NCBI GenBank assembly: GCA_039985655.1
Contig: JBDWSF010000037.1
Coordinates: forward strand, 1-64,000
DNA from: Postechiella sp039985655
GTDB taxonomy: Bacteria; Bacteroidota; Bacteroidia; Flavobacteriales; Flavobacteriaceae
Length of the DNA: 64,000 nt
Direction: 5' to 3'
Program-made: the position numbers and the translations under genes
The notes under the pieces: model-generated
The model's database searches: none
Told to the model about the DNA's origin: nothing
Seen by the model: the letters and a program-made list of their open reading frames with translations, nothing else
Shown here: positions 9,174 to 18,589 of the stretch, one piece after another
Layout of the letters: the number at the start of each line of letters is the position of its first letter
Position numbering within the stretch: position 1 is the stretch's first letter

Positions 9174-11786
9174 TTATTCTTTAATTATTTTTTTAACATT
9201 AATAACTCCTGCATTATTAATTCGGACAAAATACACTCCTGTACTAAAAGTAGTTACATTAAATGATTGATTTTTGAGATCAATCTTCGTTTTCATCATT
9301 AACTTTCCTATAATATTATAAACCTCTACAACCGATCCTTGACTATTGGTTAATGAAAAAATATTTTTTACTGGATTTGGATAGATTTGTACATTATCTA
9401 TTTTTTCAAATGTCTTATCAGATAATATTTTGTCCACACCATATATTTCAACTTCTGCCAAGGATAACCCTAAGTCTGAAGTTTTTGAAATTCTAACCAC
9501 ACTTCCAGAAACTCCTCCTGTAGTTATGGTTAATGATGGATTCGGGTATACAGCGTAAAATTGAGTGAACGTTATAGCGCCATTAGAATCTAAGACTTCT
9601 ACTGTAAAATCAATTAATCTTTCTCCATAATTACTACCCGTTCTGTTAAAAATAGTTATGGTTTCAATATTATAGTTTGCTTGTAAATCTACTTGCCACC
9701 ACTTTGGGTTATCGTCGTGGTCTGTATGCGTTACCGAACCATCTCCATAGTTCCCGTTGGTATTTCCATCGATAGCAAGCTCTGGCGGCCCACTGTATGC
9801 CGTTGATGATTGGGTAGTAACTCCATATGTTGTTGCTAAATTTATAGGATCAGGATCTGCTTCTATTAATGATACTGTAAAATTATTTAGTTTGAAAGCA
9901 TCGTCTGTGCCATTAAATAAAATTTTTAAAGCTTGCACGCCTTTTGATAGTCTTACAGTACTAGCAACTTCAAAATTTTTCCAATCTGTTAAAGCTATTG
10001 AATTTGGTGCCCCAAATGGAACTGCTACATCTGATGTAATATCCACTCCTTTAAAATTAAATTTTATAGTTCCACCAGCATTAGCTGAAGCATAGTTTAT
10101 ATCTATATCATAAGTTCCATCTGAAGGGACATAAACGGTATACGTTAACCACTCACCATTTTCTATACTAGTAAGGTTATAACCTCCTCCTGTTAAAGAC
10201 TCGATATCTATAGCTTCATCTGCCCTATATGATCCTCCACTATTGGAAGGTGTTATTTCGTGATATGTTCTTCCTTCTCCAGAAACTGGTGAATAATCAA
10301 AATTTTCTGCTTCTAGAGTTCCTGGCAATACGTGCATTGAATATTCTGGTAAACCATTTGAATCGAAACCACTAATTGGATCCCCACAACCTCCATCAAC
10401 TCTACGTTCAGTTAAAGCTCCCCAACCAAGTGCTGTAATAATGTGACCACCATCTTCAAACCCTGTACTTTCGATGGCTAAATCACGAGCTCTTCCAATC
10501 CACTTAATTTCTTCATCCGTTTTAAACCCTCTACCTTGGTAATGCCCTATAGGCATCTCAAAAACAGGTAATTCACCAGGAAAACCTCCTGCGTGTATGC
10601 TACTAATTGCCTTAGAATAAAAACGACCTGTTCTATCAAAACCTTCTATAAATTCTCCAGATGCAACGGTTGGAACCCAAGGGCTTGTTTGATCTGGATA
10701 TGACTGCAAACTAGATACTCCATATTTCGCAGTATACTCTAAGCCTAATAACAATCTATCATTTTCATGGCTGTATAAATCATCACCTTGATTCCATGCT
10801 ATTTCTGCTATTGAAGTAATGTTTGATATTCCAAAAAGGGCATGTGATTGATCTCTTGCACTTTCTTGACACTGACCATTTGCATAAATATAATTAGTGA
10901 TCACTTCATCGTAACCATAATCCTCTATGTAATATTCTCGAATGATATTATAAGTATCACTAAACTCGGCTGATGATGAAATTGTAGTACTTGTATTTGG
11001 TCCTGCAGGATAAGGAATATCATCCGAACGGTGAGGCTGCCCCCTAACATTTCTAAGTACGCGATCATACATAATTTCATTATCCAAAAAAACAGCCATA
11101 GCTGCAAGTGCTCTAAAACCTGCTAACCCTTGATTTCCATGTCTAACTGGATCTCCCTGATAAGCTTGCCAATAAAAGCTTCCCGATGTCGTAGAAATAC
11201 CTGCAGGTTCTGCAATATTAGAATACCCTGGATAGACCAACATATCTTTAAAATCCTGAATATCATTAGCCGACCAACCGCTGTATGTACTTTTTATTAT
11301 TTCTGCAGCTTCTATCATAATATATGAAATACTACCACTTAGAGAAGACGTACCAGCACTGGTAACATCTTGTAAATTTTTCCATGCATTAAATATCTCG
11401 ACAGCTTTATCTGCATGCCGGCTGTCTCCCGAAACATACCAACGGATAGCATTACCATATGCTGCTCTTACATCATTCCTCCAAGCACTAAGATTTATAT
11501 TAGCGTCTCTACCTAATACCGTATTAGACGAATTTCCTTGTACACTATAATTATAGTCTGTCCTTGAATCTGCTGACAGATCTTGATACGACGTGTACCA
11601 AGGGTCTAACTGAGATTCAACCATATACTTTAACCGGTCTAAATCGGATTTGGTACTTGTAATACCTGGATGAACAAACTGTGCACTCACCGTTCCTAAA
11701 CTAACCAATAAAAAGAACATAAAACATGTAACCTTCTTTTTTAAGAAAATATTAGCCCTCTTTTTTTTATCAACATTTTTTTTCAT
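9174..11786 (-). CDS. alginate-lyase-superfamily enzyme with CBM6, F5/8C and T9SS sorting domains
   Basis: An 870-residue secreted multidomain protein. A signal peptide (1-36) is followed by an (alpha/alpha)-toroid lyase domain of the alginate_lyase superfamily (about 40-430). Its likely active-site segments are DPVRHGNQGLAGF and ESARDQSHALFGI. Next come a CBM6-like module (about 488-637, starting LEAENFDYS), an F5/8 type C discoidin-like module (about 640-780, WWQVDLQANYNIETI) and a T9SS type A sorting domain (YPNPVKNIFSL, about 785-870). It would be exported and anchored or released at the cell surface. Superfamily members attack alginate, glucuronan and related uronans, so alginate is not proven. 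It starts 25 bases after the esterase gene stop. A close paralogue is at 21789-24395. Confidence 0.86.
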   Translation of the reverse strand: MKKNVDKKKRANIFLKKKVTCFMFFLLVSLGTVSAQFVHPGITSTKSDLDRLKYMVESQLDPWYTSYQDLSADSRTDYNYSVQGNSSNTVLGRDANINLSAWRNDVRAAYGNAIRWYVSGDSRHADKAVEIFNAWKNLQDVTSAGTSSLSGSISYIMIEAAEIIKSTYSGWSANDIQDFKDMLVYPGYSNIAEPAGISTTSGSFYWQAYQGDPVRHGNQGLAGFRALAAMAVFLDNEIMYDRVLRNVRGQPHRSDDIPYPAGPNTSTTISSSAEFSDTYNIIREYYIEDYGYDEVITNYIYANGQCQESARDQSHALFGISNITSIAEIAWNQGDDLYSHENDRLLLGLEYTAKYGVSSLQSYPDQTSPWVPTVASGEFIEGFDRTGRFYSKAISSIHAGGFPGELPVFEMPIGHYQGRGFKTDEEIKWIGRARDLAIESTGFEDGGHIITALGWGALTERRVDGGCGDPISGFDSNGLPEYSMHVLPGTLEAENFDYSPVSGEGRTYHEITPSNSGGSYRADEAIDIESLTGGGYNLTSIENGEWLTYTVYVPSDGTYDIDINYASANAGGTIKFNFKGVDITSDVAVPFGAPNSIALTDWKNFEVASTVRLSKGVQALKILFNGTDDAFKLNNFTVSLIEADPDPINLATTYGVTTQSSTAYSGPPELAIDGNTNGNYGDGSVTHTDHDDNPKWWQVDLQANYNIETITIFNRTGSNYGERLIDFTVEVLDSNGAITFTQFYAVYPNPSLTITTGGVSGSVVRISKTSDLGLSLAEVEIYGVDKILSDKTFEKIDNVQIYPNPVKNIFSLTNSQGSVVEVYNIIGKLMMKTKIDLKNQSFNVTTFSTGVYFVRINNAGVINVKKIIKE

Positions 11787-11811
11787 ATTACTATACTCAG
11801 CTTATTAAAAC

Positions 11812-13323
11812 TTATTTTTTTATTATTTTCTTGCTAGTAATTATTCCATTATTATTTATTTTAACAAAATATAAACCATTATTAAAATCACTTACATCAA
11901 CAAATTGCTCATGACTTCGAATTTTAATCCTAAAAATTAATTCACCAACAATATTGTAGACTTCTAGAACTGCATCTTGACTATTAGTAATTGTAAAAAT
12001 ATCCTTTACTGGGTTTGGATAAATTTTTGTTTGGTTTATTAATACATCTGAAACAGATAAGGCCGCAGAAATTCCTATAGAAAATTTCCAATCAAAATTA
12101 ACAAAAGCCCTATCACATAAAGACTTATCTGAAGCTACTGCATGTGTACTTAAAAGACCTCCTGCATATGGATTTGCATTAGAAAAATCAATAACAAATG
12201 TTGCACCATCTTCAATAGTTGTCACCTTAAAATAATAGGTGGTTCCAGCAACAACTGAAACATCGCCAACAGCTACAATATTATTACCTATTGAAAGCGC
12301 TGATATTGTTTTAGTACTTAAGATTGTTCCTGTACAATCATCACCTGTACCTATCGTTAAAATTGCTCCACCAGAGACTAGTGTTTGCGAATCAAAAGTT
12401 ATATCGTCTAAAATGCCATCACAGCTTGGTGTAAAAGATTGTCCCCAAGATCCATTAACTAAAGAAGCTGTACCTGTCCTAGCACCTTGTTCTATAAAAC
12501 AAGTTTCATCAGAATTACTTATAAATGTTGATTTATAATCATCAAAAATCACTTCTCCCTGTTCGACTAAACCCGCAGGAGTTAAGTGTGTGGCATCTGA
12601 TTTTGGCAACCCAACCATTGAGGTGAATATAATATTATCATCATTTCCGGCAATATTCTTTTGAATATCAGTGATATCTACATTTCGATCTCTTGCATCA
12701 TCAACCCCTAAAACAATAGGCAAAGCATTATTATATACCACATTATTACGTAAATCATTAATTAAGTTTGTAAGATTAGATTGATAGGCGACAGAGTAAG
12801 TATCATTAACATCACTTTCTCCTTGAATCCAAATAAAAGCTCTAACATTTACAGTATGCCCCAAGTTTTCTAATTCTGTAATTGCCGCATTAAGAGCAAT
12901 AACCATATCATCATAATATCCACCATCTCCTGGTTGTTTCCAATCTCCGTATAAACTTGTAGCTCCTTTTGAATATTTGAAAATGGCAGGATTAAATCCT
13001 GCAAGTTTAAGATTACGGCTAAAAATAACCTCGGGCCCAAAATGACCACTTGTATAACGACCTGGTTGCGCTTGCATAGTCACCCAACCACCTGTATCTA
13101 AATCGTCAATACCATTATCATTTCCTTTAATAAAGGTTGAATTTAACCTTATTTGTGAATCTAAACCATTAGAATCAGTAGGATAAGAACTCCCATCACC
13201 TTTCCAACCTTGAGCATTAGATTGTCCTGCCAGAATAAATAAGTCTATTTGTTCTTGAGCAAAGGAAATACAACTTATAGAGATACATATAATTGTTACA
13301 ATACTTTTAATGTGTTTTTTCAT
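11812..13323 (-). CDS. SGNH carbohydrate acetylesterase with accessory module and T9SS sorting domain
   Basis: A 503-residue secreted esterase. A signal peptide (1-22) leads into an SGNH/SASA domain (about 24-270) with the nucleophile block LAGQSNAQGW, the oxyanion block WIQGESDVN and the catalytic Asp/His pair in SDATHLTPAG. Residues about 275-420 form a cysteine-containing beta-rich module (FTPSCDGILDDITFDSQ...YYFKVTT) that I cannot name. The tail is a T9SS type A sorting domain (YPNPVKDIFTITNSQ). The same module forms the whole mature part of the neighbour at 13804-14571. The enzyme would deacetylate surface-bound polysaccharide ahead of the lyase encoded just downstream. Confidence 0.84.
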   Translation of the reverse strand: MKKHIKSIVTIICISISCISFAQEQIDLFILAGQSNAQGWKGDGSSYPTDSNGLDSQIRLNSTFIKGNDNGIDDLDTGGWVTMQAQPGRYTSGHFGPEVIFSRNLKLAGFNPAIFKYSKGATSLYGDWKQPGDGGYYDDMVIALNAAITELENLGHTVNVRAFIWIQGESDVNDTYSVAYQSNLTNLINDLRNNVVYNNALPIVLGVDDARDRNVDITDIQKNIAGNDDNIIFTSMVGLPKSDATHLTPAGLVEQGEVIFDDYKSTFISNSDETCFIEQGARTGTASLVNGSWGQSFTPSCDGILDDITFDSQTLVSGGAILTIGTGDDCTGTILSTKTISALSIGNNIVAVGDVSVVAGTTYYFKVTTIEDGATFVIDFSNANPYAGGLLSTHAVASDKSLCDRAFVNFDWKFSIGISAALSVSDVLINQTKIYPNPVKDIFTITNSQDAVLEVYNIVGELIFRIKIRSHEQFVDVSDFNNGLYFVKINNNGIITSKKIIKK

Positions 13324-13803
13324 TTTTTGATTTTTTATTTACTTATTCTATAAAACAGATATTTAACTAAGAGATTTAATTCCATTAAATTATACCATAT
13401 TATTTCATTCTATCTAGATTAAACTTTTTCATCTAAAAATCTAGGGTAAACAAAATGATAAGCGTTTAATACTGTTCGAAATCAAATTAATATAAAGTGT
13501 TTTTTAGTTTTCTGTGTTTTATTTTACCAAATCTAAAACACTCAAGCATAATCCATGATAAATTATGATGTATTGCATATAAATTAAAGTTACCAAGAAT
13601 ATAGTAGAGTCTTTTAATCTTTTATTTACTGCTGTTTAACGATACTTACTGATTTCAAACAACTTATACCTAAATTGAATCGTGTGGGATTTTTTTAAAA
13701 ATAAATAATTACTTTTTAGAATTCATAAAAAAACTCATTGCACGTATGCAATGAGTTTTTTTTATGATTAATAATTAGAAAATTAAGATTTAAAAGAAAC
13801 ATC
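13324..13803. other. 480-base intergenic region
   Basis: AT-rich non-coding DNA between two T9SS genes. Apart from the strong terminator hairpin at 13727-13763 I see no gene, RNA or clear operator. The part near 13324-13500 presumably carries the promoter of the esterase gene, but no exact TAnnTTTG box was evident. Confidence 0.6.
13727..13763 (-). terminator. strong intrinsic terminator of the solo-module gene
   Basis: A near-perfect 16-bp stem (core ACTCATTGCA / TGCAATGAGT) with a 4-base CGTA loop is flanked by A and T runs. It lies 41 bases after the stop of the 13804-14571 gene and would work in either direction. Confidence 0.85.
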
Positions 13804-14571
13804 TTAATTTTTAACTATTTTCTTATTCGAAATTACACCATTATTATTAATGCTTACGTAATAAACACCAGTATTAAGATTACTTATATCTACAGAATCG
13901 TTATTATTTTCCATCTTTTTATTAAGTACCACCTTCCCTAAAATATTATAAACTATTATATCTGCACTTTGGCTATTAGTAATTGTAAAAATATCTTTCA
14001 CTGGATTTGGATATATTTTAGTTTGGTTTGCTGATACTTCTGAAACAGATAAAGGCGCATCTATTACAAGAGAAAACGTCAAATCAAATCTAGTAGAAAA
14101 AACCCAGTCACATCCATTTTTACCCGCTGTACCTCCTTGATGAGAAACCAAATAACCATCTGAAAGTGCAGTAGTATTCCTAAAATTAGCTTCCCATACA
14201 TCTCCATCATTTGTAGTTGTAGTTTTGAAATAATACGTTTTTGCTGAATCTAATGAAATAACACTTGAAGGAGTAACTGTATTGTCTCCTATAACAAGTG
14301 CTGATAAAGTTTCAGTATATAATAAAGGTCCACCACAAAGATCATCAGTTGATATAACTTCTCTTAATTCAAACGTAGCTCCACCACTAATATCATTTCG
14401 AGAATCAAAGGTTAGAGATGTAAATACTCCATCGCATGTTGGCACAAAAACTTGCCCTAATGATTCTGCATTCAAAGTAGATGCTTTTGTAATAGGAGTT
14501 GACAAAGTACACTGCGCCCCAGATAATGTTATTGTTAAAAATGTACTTAATAATAGTAATTGTTTTTTCAT
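13804..14571 (-). CDS. secreted T9SS protein made of a single accessory module
   Basis: A 255-residue exported protein with a signal peptide (1-19), one beta-rich module (about 21-170) and a T9SS type A sorting domain (YPNPVKDIFTITNSQ, about 178-255). The module matches the C-terminal module of the neighbouring esterase: PTCDGVFTSLTFDSRN aligns with PSCDGILDDITFDSQ, and both share SALVIGDN/SALSIGNN, TYYFKTTT/TYYFKVTT and a late Cys-Asp pair. No catalytic motif is seen. A surface-exposed binding or adhesive role is an inference from the modular context. It is followed by its own strong terminator. Confidence 0.75.
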   Translation of the reverse strand: MKKQLLLLSTFLTITLSGAQCTLSTPITKASTLNAESLGQVFVPTCDGVFTSLTFDSRNDISGGATFELREVISTDDLCGGPLLYTETLSALVIGDNTVTPSSVISLDSAKTYYFKTTTTNDGDVWEANFRNTTALSDGYLVSHQGGTAGKNGCDWVFSTRFDLTFSLVIDAPLSVSEVSANQTKIYPNPVKDIFTITNSQSADIIVYNILGKVVLNKKMENNNDSVDISNLNTGVYYVSINNNGVISNKKIVKN

Positions 14572-14878
14572 AATTATGATTTTAAAAATTTAGTTATTTA
14601 GTTCAATCAAAATTAAATTATAAAGACAATAAAATGTATTAATTAAAGTTCAATAAATATAAATTATCGTTTATAACGAAGATTTATTCACTGATAACCA
14701 AGATAATAAGCATATGTAAAAGAAGAAAAATCAAAATAAACAAGTTTTATACTACACTTAATTATTTTCAACCAAACCTATAGACTTCTATTTATTTTAG
14801 AATAAATATGACTTTAAAATAGATTCTATCAACCTATAATGAACTATAGACCAGAGCTTCCTAATTCTATAGATAAAG

Positions 14879-14912
14879 AAAACAGCGTCATGAACGTTCT
14901 TGACACTGTTTT
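14879..14912 (-). terminator. terminator hairpin left behind by a lost T9SS gene
   Basis: Nearly the whole segment is self-complementary: arms AAAACAG and CTGTTTT, then GTCA/TGAC, then GAAC/GTTC, with single mismatches between blocks. It lies 30 bases past the stop of the T9SS tail remnant on the same strand. Confidence 0.65.
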
Positions 14913-14942
14913 AAAATAATACTTTAATTATTTATAAAAGAA

Positions 14943-14993
14943 CTATTCTTTTACAATACGTTTTACAAATTCACTATTCCCATAAGGTGTTAT
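14943..14993 (-). pseudogene. T9SS sorting-domain tail remnant
   Basis: The minus strand encodes DITPYGNSEFVKRIVKE followed by a stop. The final residues match the end of the intact T9SS protein at 26291-28705 (ENSEFVKRIVKQ). An in-frame stop lies just upstream, and no body of the gene remains. With the adjacent terminator this is best read as the last trace of a deleted secreted protein gene. The match is short, so confidence is moderate. Confidence 0.55.
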
Positions 14994-15146
14994 GTCTTAA
15001 ATAATAAAAGCATACATTATGATATTAATTCTTCGATCAAGAAAGAAGACTAGTTAATGAAAAAATTATAAAAAACACGTGTAAGTAAAGTTGCTAACCC
15101 GAGGCATCTTAGAGTTTTGTGCAACAACAAGTTAGGTGAAAACACT

Positions 15147-15191
15147 AAAAACCGCAAACCTTTTATTTATAAAACTTTGCGGTTGTTTTTT
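15147..15191 (-). terminator. terminator downstream of first sulfatase
   Basis: A hairpin with arms AACCGCAAA (15150-15158) and TTTGCGGTT (15176-15184) has an AT-rich loop that can itself pair, with A and T runs outside. It is placed about 120 bases after the sulfatase stop. Confidence 0.75.
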
Positions 15192-15309
15192 ATAAGAGAC
15201 TTACGAATTTAAGGATAGAGCGCAGACGCAGAGAAATTATATAGATTTAAGTTTAAAACTCGATAATTTTATTCTTTTTATAAGGCATCTTATTTTTATT
15301 AATTGACTT

Positions 15310-16770
15310 TTATTGTTGATCCCAAAGTCGATAGGGATCATTATTTGTTATCATTTGTTCTAACAAAAGCGCTTCCATTTCTGCCAATTTATCTGCATAT
15401 TCTGGATTGGTAGCCAAATTAGTTTCCACACCTTTTGCCTTATTATGCTCAGGTAAATATTCGTTAGGGTTTTCTGCTAAATTAAAAAGTTGTGTTTCTC
15501 TAACTGCACCGTTCAATACATCGTATTTTATTAATTTCCAATCTCCTTTTTTAACTGTACGTATCCCTGGTTTTGTACCTCCTGCGTATACACCATACAT
15601 AACGTCCCTAATTTCTTTTTCTTCTCCTTTTAAAACGGAATTAAAACTTTTACCCTCTACACTTTTAGGCGTATCAATACCAGCTAAATCACATAAGGTT
15701 GGTAATACATCTAAAAGGTATATATTTCCTTTTACACGTTTACCTGCTTCTATACCTGGCCCTTTTATAATAAATGGTACACGCCATGTGTGCTCATATA
15801 AATTTTGCTTCCCCATTAACCCATGTCTACCTATAGACATACCATGATCTGAAGTGTAAATTATATATGTATTATCTAACTCCCCTATGGCTTCTAATTT
15901 ATCAAGAACTTTACCTAATTGTATATCTATATTCTCTGAACAGGCATATTCGCGTCCAAGTTCATTTCTAACTGTTTGTTCATCTCTATTTTTCCAAACG
16001 CCACTAACCCGTTCTTCATCTCTTAATTCTGGGTGTCCGTGATGGAATGGATGTGCATTTAGATAATTATCTTGCAATGGAGGTTGTTTAGAATTTAACG
16101 GCGGAAGCGAAAGGGGATCTTTATGATTTATAGCACCATACTTTTCTAACAGTTCTGGTGTTCCATTACGCGTATCGTGAGGATGTGAAAATCCAAAATA
16201 AATAAAAAACGGATCTTTTTCTTGTTTAACGTCCCTATCTCCTAAATAACTTAGTACTTGTTTTGCATGCCACGCACTGCCACTGTCTTCTGTTCCTCCC
16301 CGTTTTGTAGCATCTTTTACTATTGTAAATTGTTTATTTGCACCTGGATAAGAATTTCCCTTTTTACAAGTACGCATCGTTTTATAACCTGCTCTATTAA
16401 AAATGGCACCTATGGTTTGCTCATCTATATCGTGTGCATCTGTTTGTTTTTGAAATTGTGCACTTGGTGGTAAATTCCACAAGGTACGCCCCGTCATAAT
16501 CATATGTCTAGAAGGCGTACACACTGCGCCATTCATAGATCCCATATGCCTTGCTTGATCTATAACTATACCTTCTTGGGCTAGTTTACTAATATTTGGG
16601 GTTTCTAAAATAGATTTTGGATCATAAGTCTTTAAATCGAAAGGAGATTGATCATCTACTAATACAAATAAAAAATTTGGTCGTTTTTTTTCTTCAACTT
16701 TTTTTTCTGCACCTTTACAACTAACTAAAAAAGAGATACATATTAAAGCTACTATCTTAAATATTTTCAT
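15310..16770 (-). CDS. type I formylglycine-dependent sulfatase (lipoprotein)
   Basis: A 486-residue sulfatase. The N-terminus is a lipoprotein signal with lipobox FLVSCKGAEKK. The sulfatase core begins with the metal-binding RPNFLFVLVDDQSP and carries the maturation motif CTPSR (Cys at about residue 80), which must be converted to formylglycine by an anaerobic or aerobic sulfatase-maturing enzyme not encoded here. Further metal and active-site blocks are YTSDHGMSIGRHGLMGK and GFSHPHDT. It would remove sulfate esters from the polymer or its oligosaccharides at the outer membrane or in the periplasm. The C-terminal stretch is duplicated as a decayed copy at 30253-30480. The sulfated substrate is unknown. 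Confidence 0.88.
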   Translation of the reverse strand: MKIFKIVALICISFLVSCKGAEKKVEEKKRPNFLFVLVDDQSPFDLKTYDPKSILETPNISKLAQEGIVIDQARHMGSMNGAVCTPSRHMIMTGRTLWNLPPSAQFQKQTDAHDIDEQTIGAIFNRAGYKTMRTCKKGNSYPGANKQFTIVKDATKRGGTEDSGSAWHAKQVLSYLGDRDVKQEKDPFFIYFGFSHPHDTRNGTPELLEKYGAINHKDPLSLPPLNSKQPPLQDNYLNAHPFHHGHPELRDEERVSGVWKNRDEQTVRNELGREYACSENIDIQLGKVLDKLEAIGELDNTYIIYTSDHGMSIGRHGLMGKQNLYEHTWRVPFIIKGPGIEAGKRVKGNIYLLDVLPTLCDLAGIDTPKSVEGKSFNSVLKGEEKEIRDVMYGVYAGGTKPGIRTVKKGDWKLIKYDVLNGAVRETQLFNLAENPNEYLPEHNKAKGVETNLATNPEYADKLAEMEALLLEQMITNNDPYRLWDQQ

Positions 16771-16866
16771 AATATATGATTTTATTATTTTAATTTATCA
16801 ATACAATTTTAAAAGGTATGATATTTTCAAATAAACTAAGCGGTAAACACTGTTATTTGTATTGAA

Positions 16867-18498
16867 TTAATTAGCTATTCCCTTATAAGTTTTATTAATA
16901 AACTTTTGATCTAGATCGTGTGAGTCTTTATACTTAATTCTTAACGCTTTTAATTGTTCTCTTAATTGAACAACAGTCTCGGCATAAGCTGGATCGTTAT
17001 ACACATTTCGCATTTCTTGAGGATCTTTTTCACGATCATACAATTCCCACTCATCAACATCATAATAAAAATGAATAAGCTTAAACTCTTTTGTAACTAT
17101 TCCATAGTGACGTTTTACCATGTGTACTGAAGGATATTCATAAAAGTGATAATAGACTGCTTCTCTATCCCAATGCTCATTATTACCTGTTAACAAAGGC
17201 ATTAAACTTTCACCTTGCATATCAATTGGAGCTTCTATATTAGCAGCATCCAAAAATGTTTGTGCAAAATCAAGGTTTTGAACCATCTCATCATTAGTTG
17301 TTCCTGCTGTAATTCTATTAGGCCAACGGATTAACAAAGGTGTTTTAAAAGATTCATCATAAATAAAACGTTTATCAAACCAACCATGTTCTCCAAGATA
17401 AAACCCTTGGTCTGATGTATATACTACAATTGTATTTTCTGCCAATCCGCTTTCATCTAGATAATCTAATACTCGACCAACATTATCATCAACAGAAGAG
17501 ATACAAGCAAGATAATCTTGCATATATCTTTGATACTTCCATTGTATTTTTTCTTTATCGTTCATATGAGGCCAATGTGCTTCAAAATAATCCGATATAG
17601 AATCTAAGACCTCTCCATATGCTGCTTTTTGCTCATCATTACCTCGTGCTAAAGTTTTATAACCCCAAGTTGTATTTCCTGGGACTACTGGTAACACTTC
17701 TCCCATTCTATCCATGGTTTCAGGTCTTATCTTACTATCGCTACTGTATTTCATATGATACAAAATATTCATTTCAGCAGTTCTTGCGGCTGTTCCTCTA
17801 TTTTCATAATTATCGTATAAAGTTTCAGGTTCTGGAAAGGTCTTTTTCGAAAATTCCTTAAATTTATCGGGACGTGGCCACCAATTACGATGTGGTGCTT
17901 TATGAAGGTACATCATCATAAAAGGTTTTTCTGGATTGCGTTTTTCTTTAAACCAATTAAGCGTCAAATCTGTAATAATATCTGTCACATAACCTGTAAT
18001 GGTTGTATCTCCTTTTTTGGTAATGAAGTCTGGATTAACATAATTTCCTTGTCCTGGTAGAATCATAAAGTCATCTACTCCTTTTGGATTATTCCCAAAA
18101 TGTAGTTTTCCAAACATTGCTGTTTGGTAGCCTGCTTTCTTAAACAACTGAGGAAATGTTACCTGTGTGGTATCAAAGGGAGATAAATTATCAATTTTAC
18201 CATTAATATGCGTATGCTTTCCTGTTAGAATGGTTGCTCTAGATGGCGCACAAATTGAATTTGTTACCGATGCATTTGAAAAGAGCATCCCCTCTTTTGC
18301 CAATCTATCTATATGTGGTGTTTTTATCAAAGTACTATCATATGCACTTATTGCCTGATAGGCATGATCATCGGACATAATAAATAATATGTTTGGCCGC
18401 TTGGACTTCTGCACGTTTTTTTCTTCATTTTTACAAGAAAAAAACATTACGAAAATCATTAAAAGAGTTATAAATTGACTTAATTTATTCATTGTCAT
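16867..18498 (-). CDS. second type I sulfatase (lipoprotein)
   Basis: A 543-residue sulfatase unlike its neighbour in detail. A lipoprotein signal (FVMFFSCKNEEKN) precedes the core, which opens with RPNILFIMSDDHAYQA. The formylglycine motif is CAPSR (Cys at about residue 82), and the second metal-binding block is YTSDQGFYLGEHGWFDK. The tail carries ELYDREKDPQEMRNVYND, typical of sulfatases related to N-acetylglucosamine-6-sulfatase and heparan-type enzymes. With the other sulfatase it implies at least two sulfate positions on the substrate. An alternative start is the internal Met three residues in. It lies 97 bases upstream of the first sulfatase and may share its transcript. Confidence 0.88.
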   Translation of the reverse strand: MTMNKLSQFITLLMIFVMFFSCKNEEKNVQKSKRPNILFIMSDDHAYQAISAYDSTLIKTPHIDRLAKEGMLFSNASVTNSICAPSRATILTGKHTHINGKIDNLSPFDTTQVTFPQLFKKAGYQTAMFGKLHFGNNPKGVDDFMILPGQGNYVNPDFITKKGDTTITGYVTDIITDLTLNWFKEKRNPEKPFMMMYLHKAPHRNWWPRPDKFKEFSKKTFPEPETLYDNYENRGTAARTAEMNILYHMKYSSDSKIRPETMDRMGEVLPVVPGNTTWGYKTLARGNDEQKAAYGEVLDSISDYFEAHWPHMNDKEKIQWKYQRYMQDYLACISSVDDNVGRVLDYLDESGLAENTIVVYTSDQGFYLGEHGWFDKRFIYDESFKTPLLIRWPNRITAGTTNDEMVQNLDFAQTFLDAANIEAPIDMQGESLMPLLTGNNEHWDREAVYYHFYEYPSVHMVKRHYGIVTKEFKLIHFYYDVDEWELYDREKDPQEMRNVYNDPAYAETVVQLREQLKALRIKYKDSHDLDQKFINKTYKGIAN

Positions 18499-18589
18499 TA
18501 AATTAAAATTATTGTTATTTCTGTTGTATTTATTGAACGAACCACACTTGTCAGTAATATTTCTAAAACATCATGAAGCACATTTTTTT

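Larger units (their letters stand above)
14572..15309. other. 738-base region with a gene remnant and two terminators
   Basis: Between the solo-module gene and the first sulfatase there is no intact gene. The stretch contains the tail of a lost T9SS gene (14943-14993), that gene's surviving terminator (14879-14912), the sulfatase terminator (15147-15191), and a short ATAATGAACTAT motif at 14836-14847. The rest is AT-rich with no recognisable content. Confidence 0.6.
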
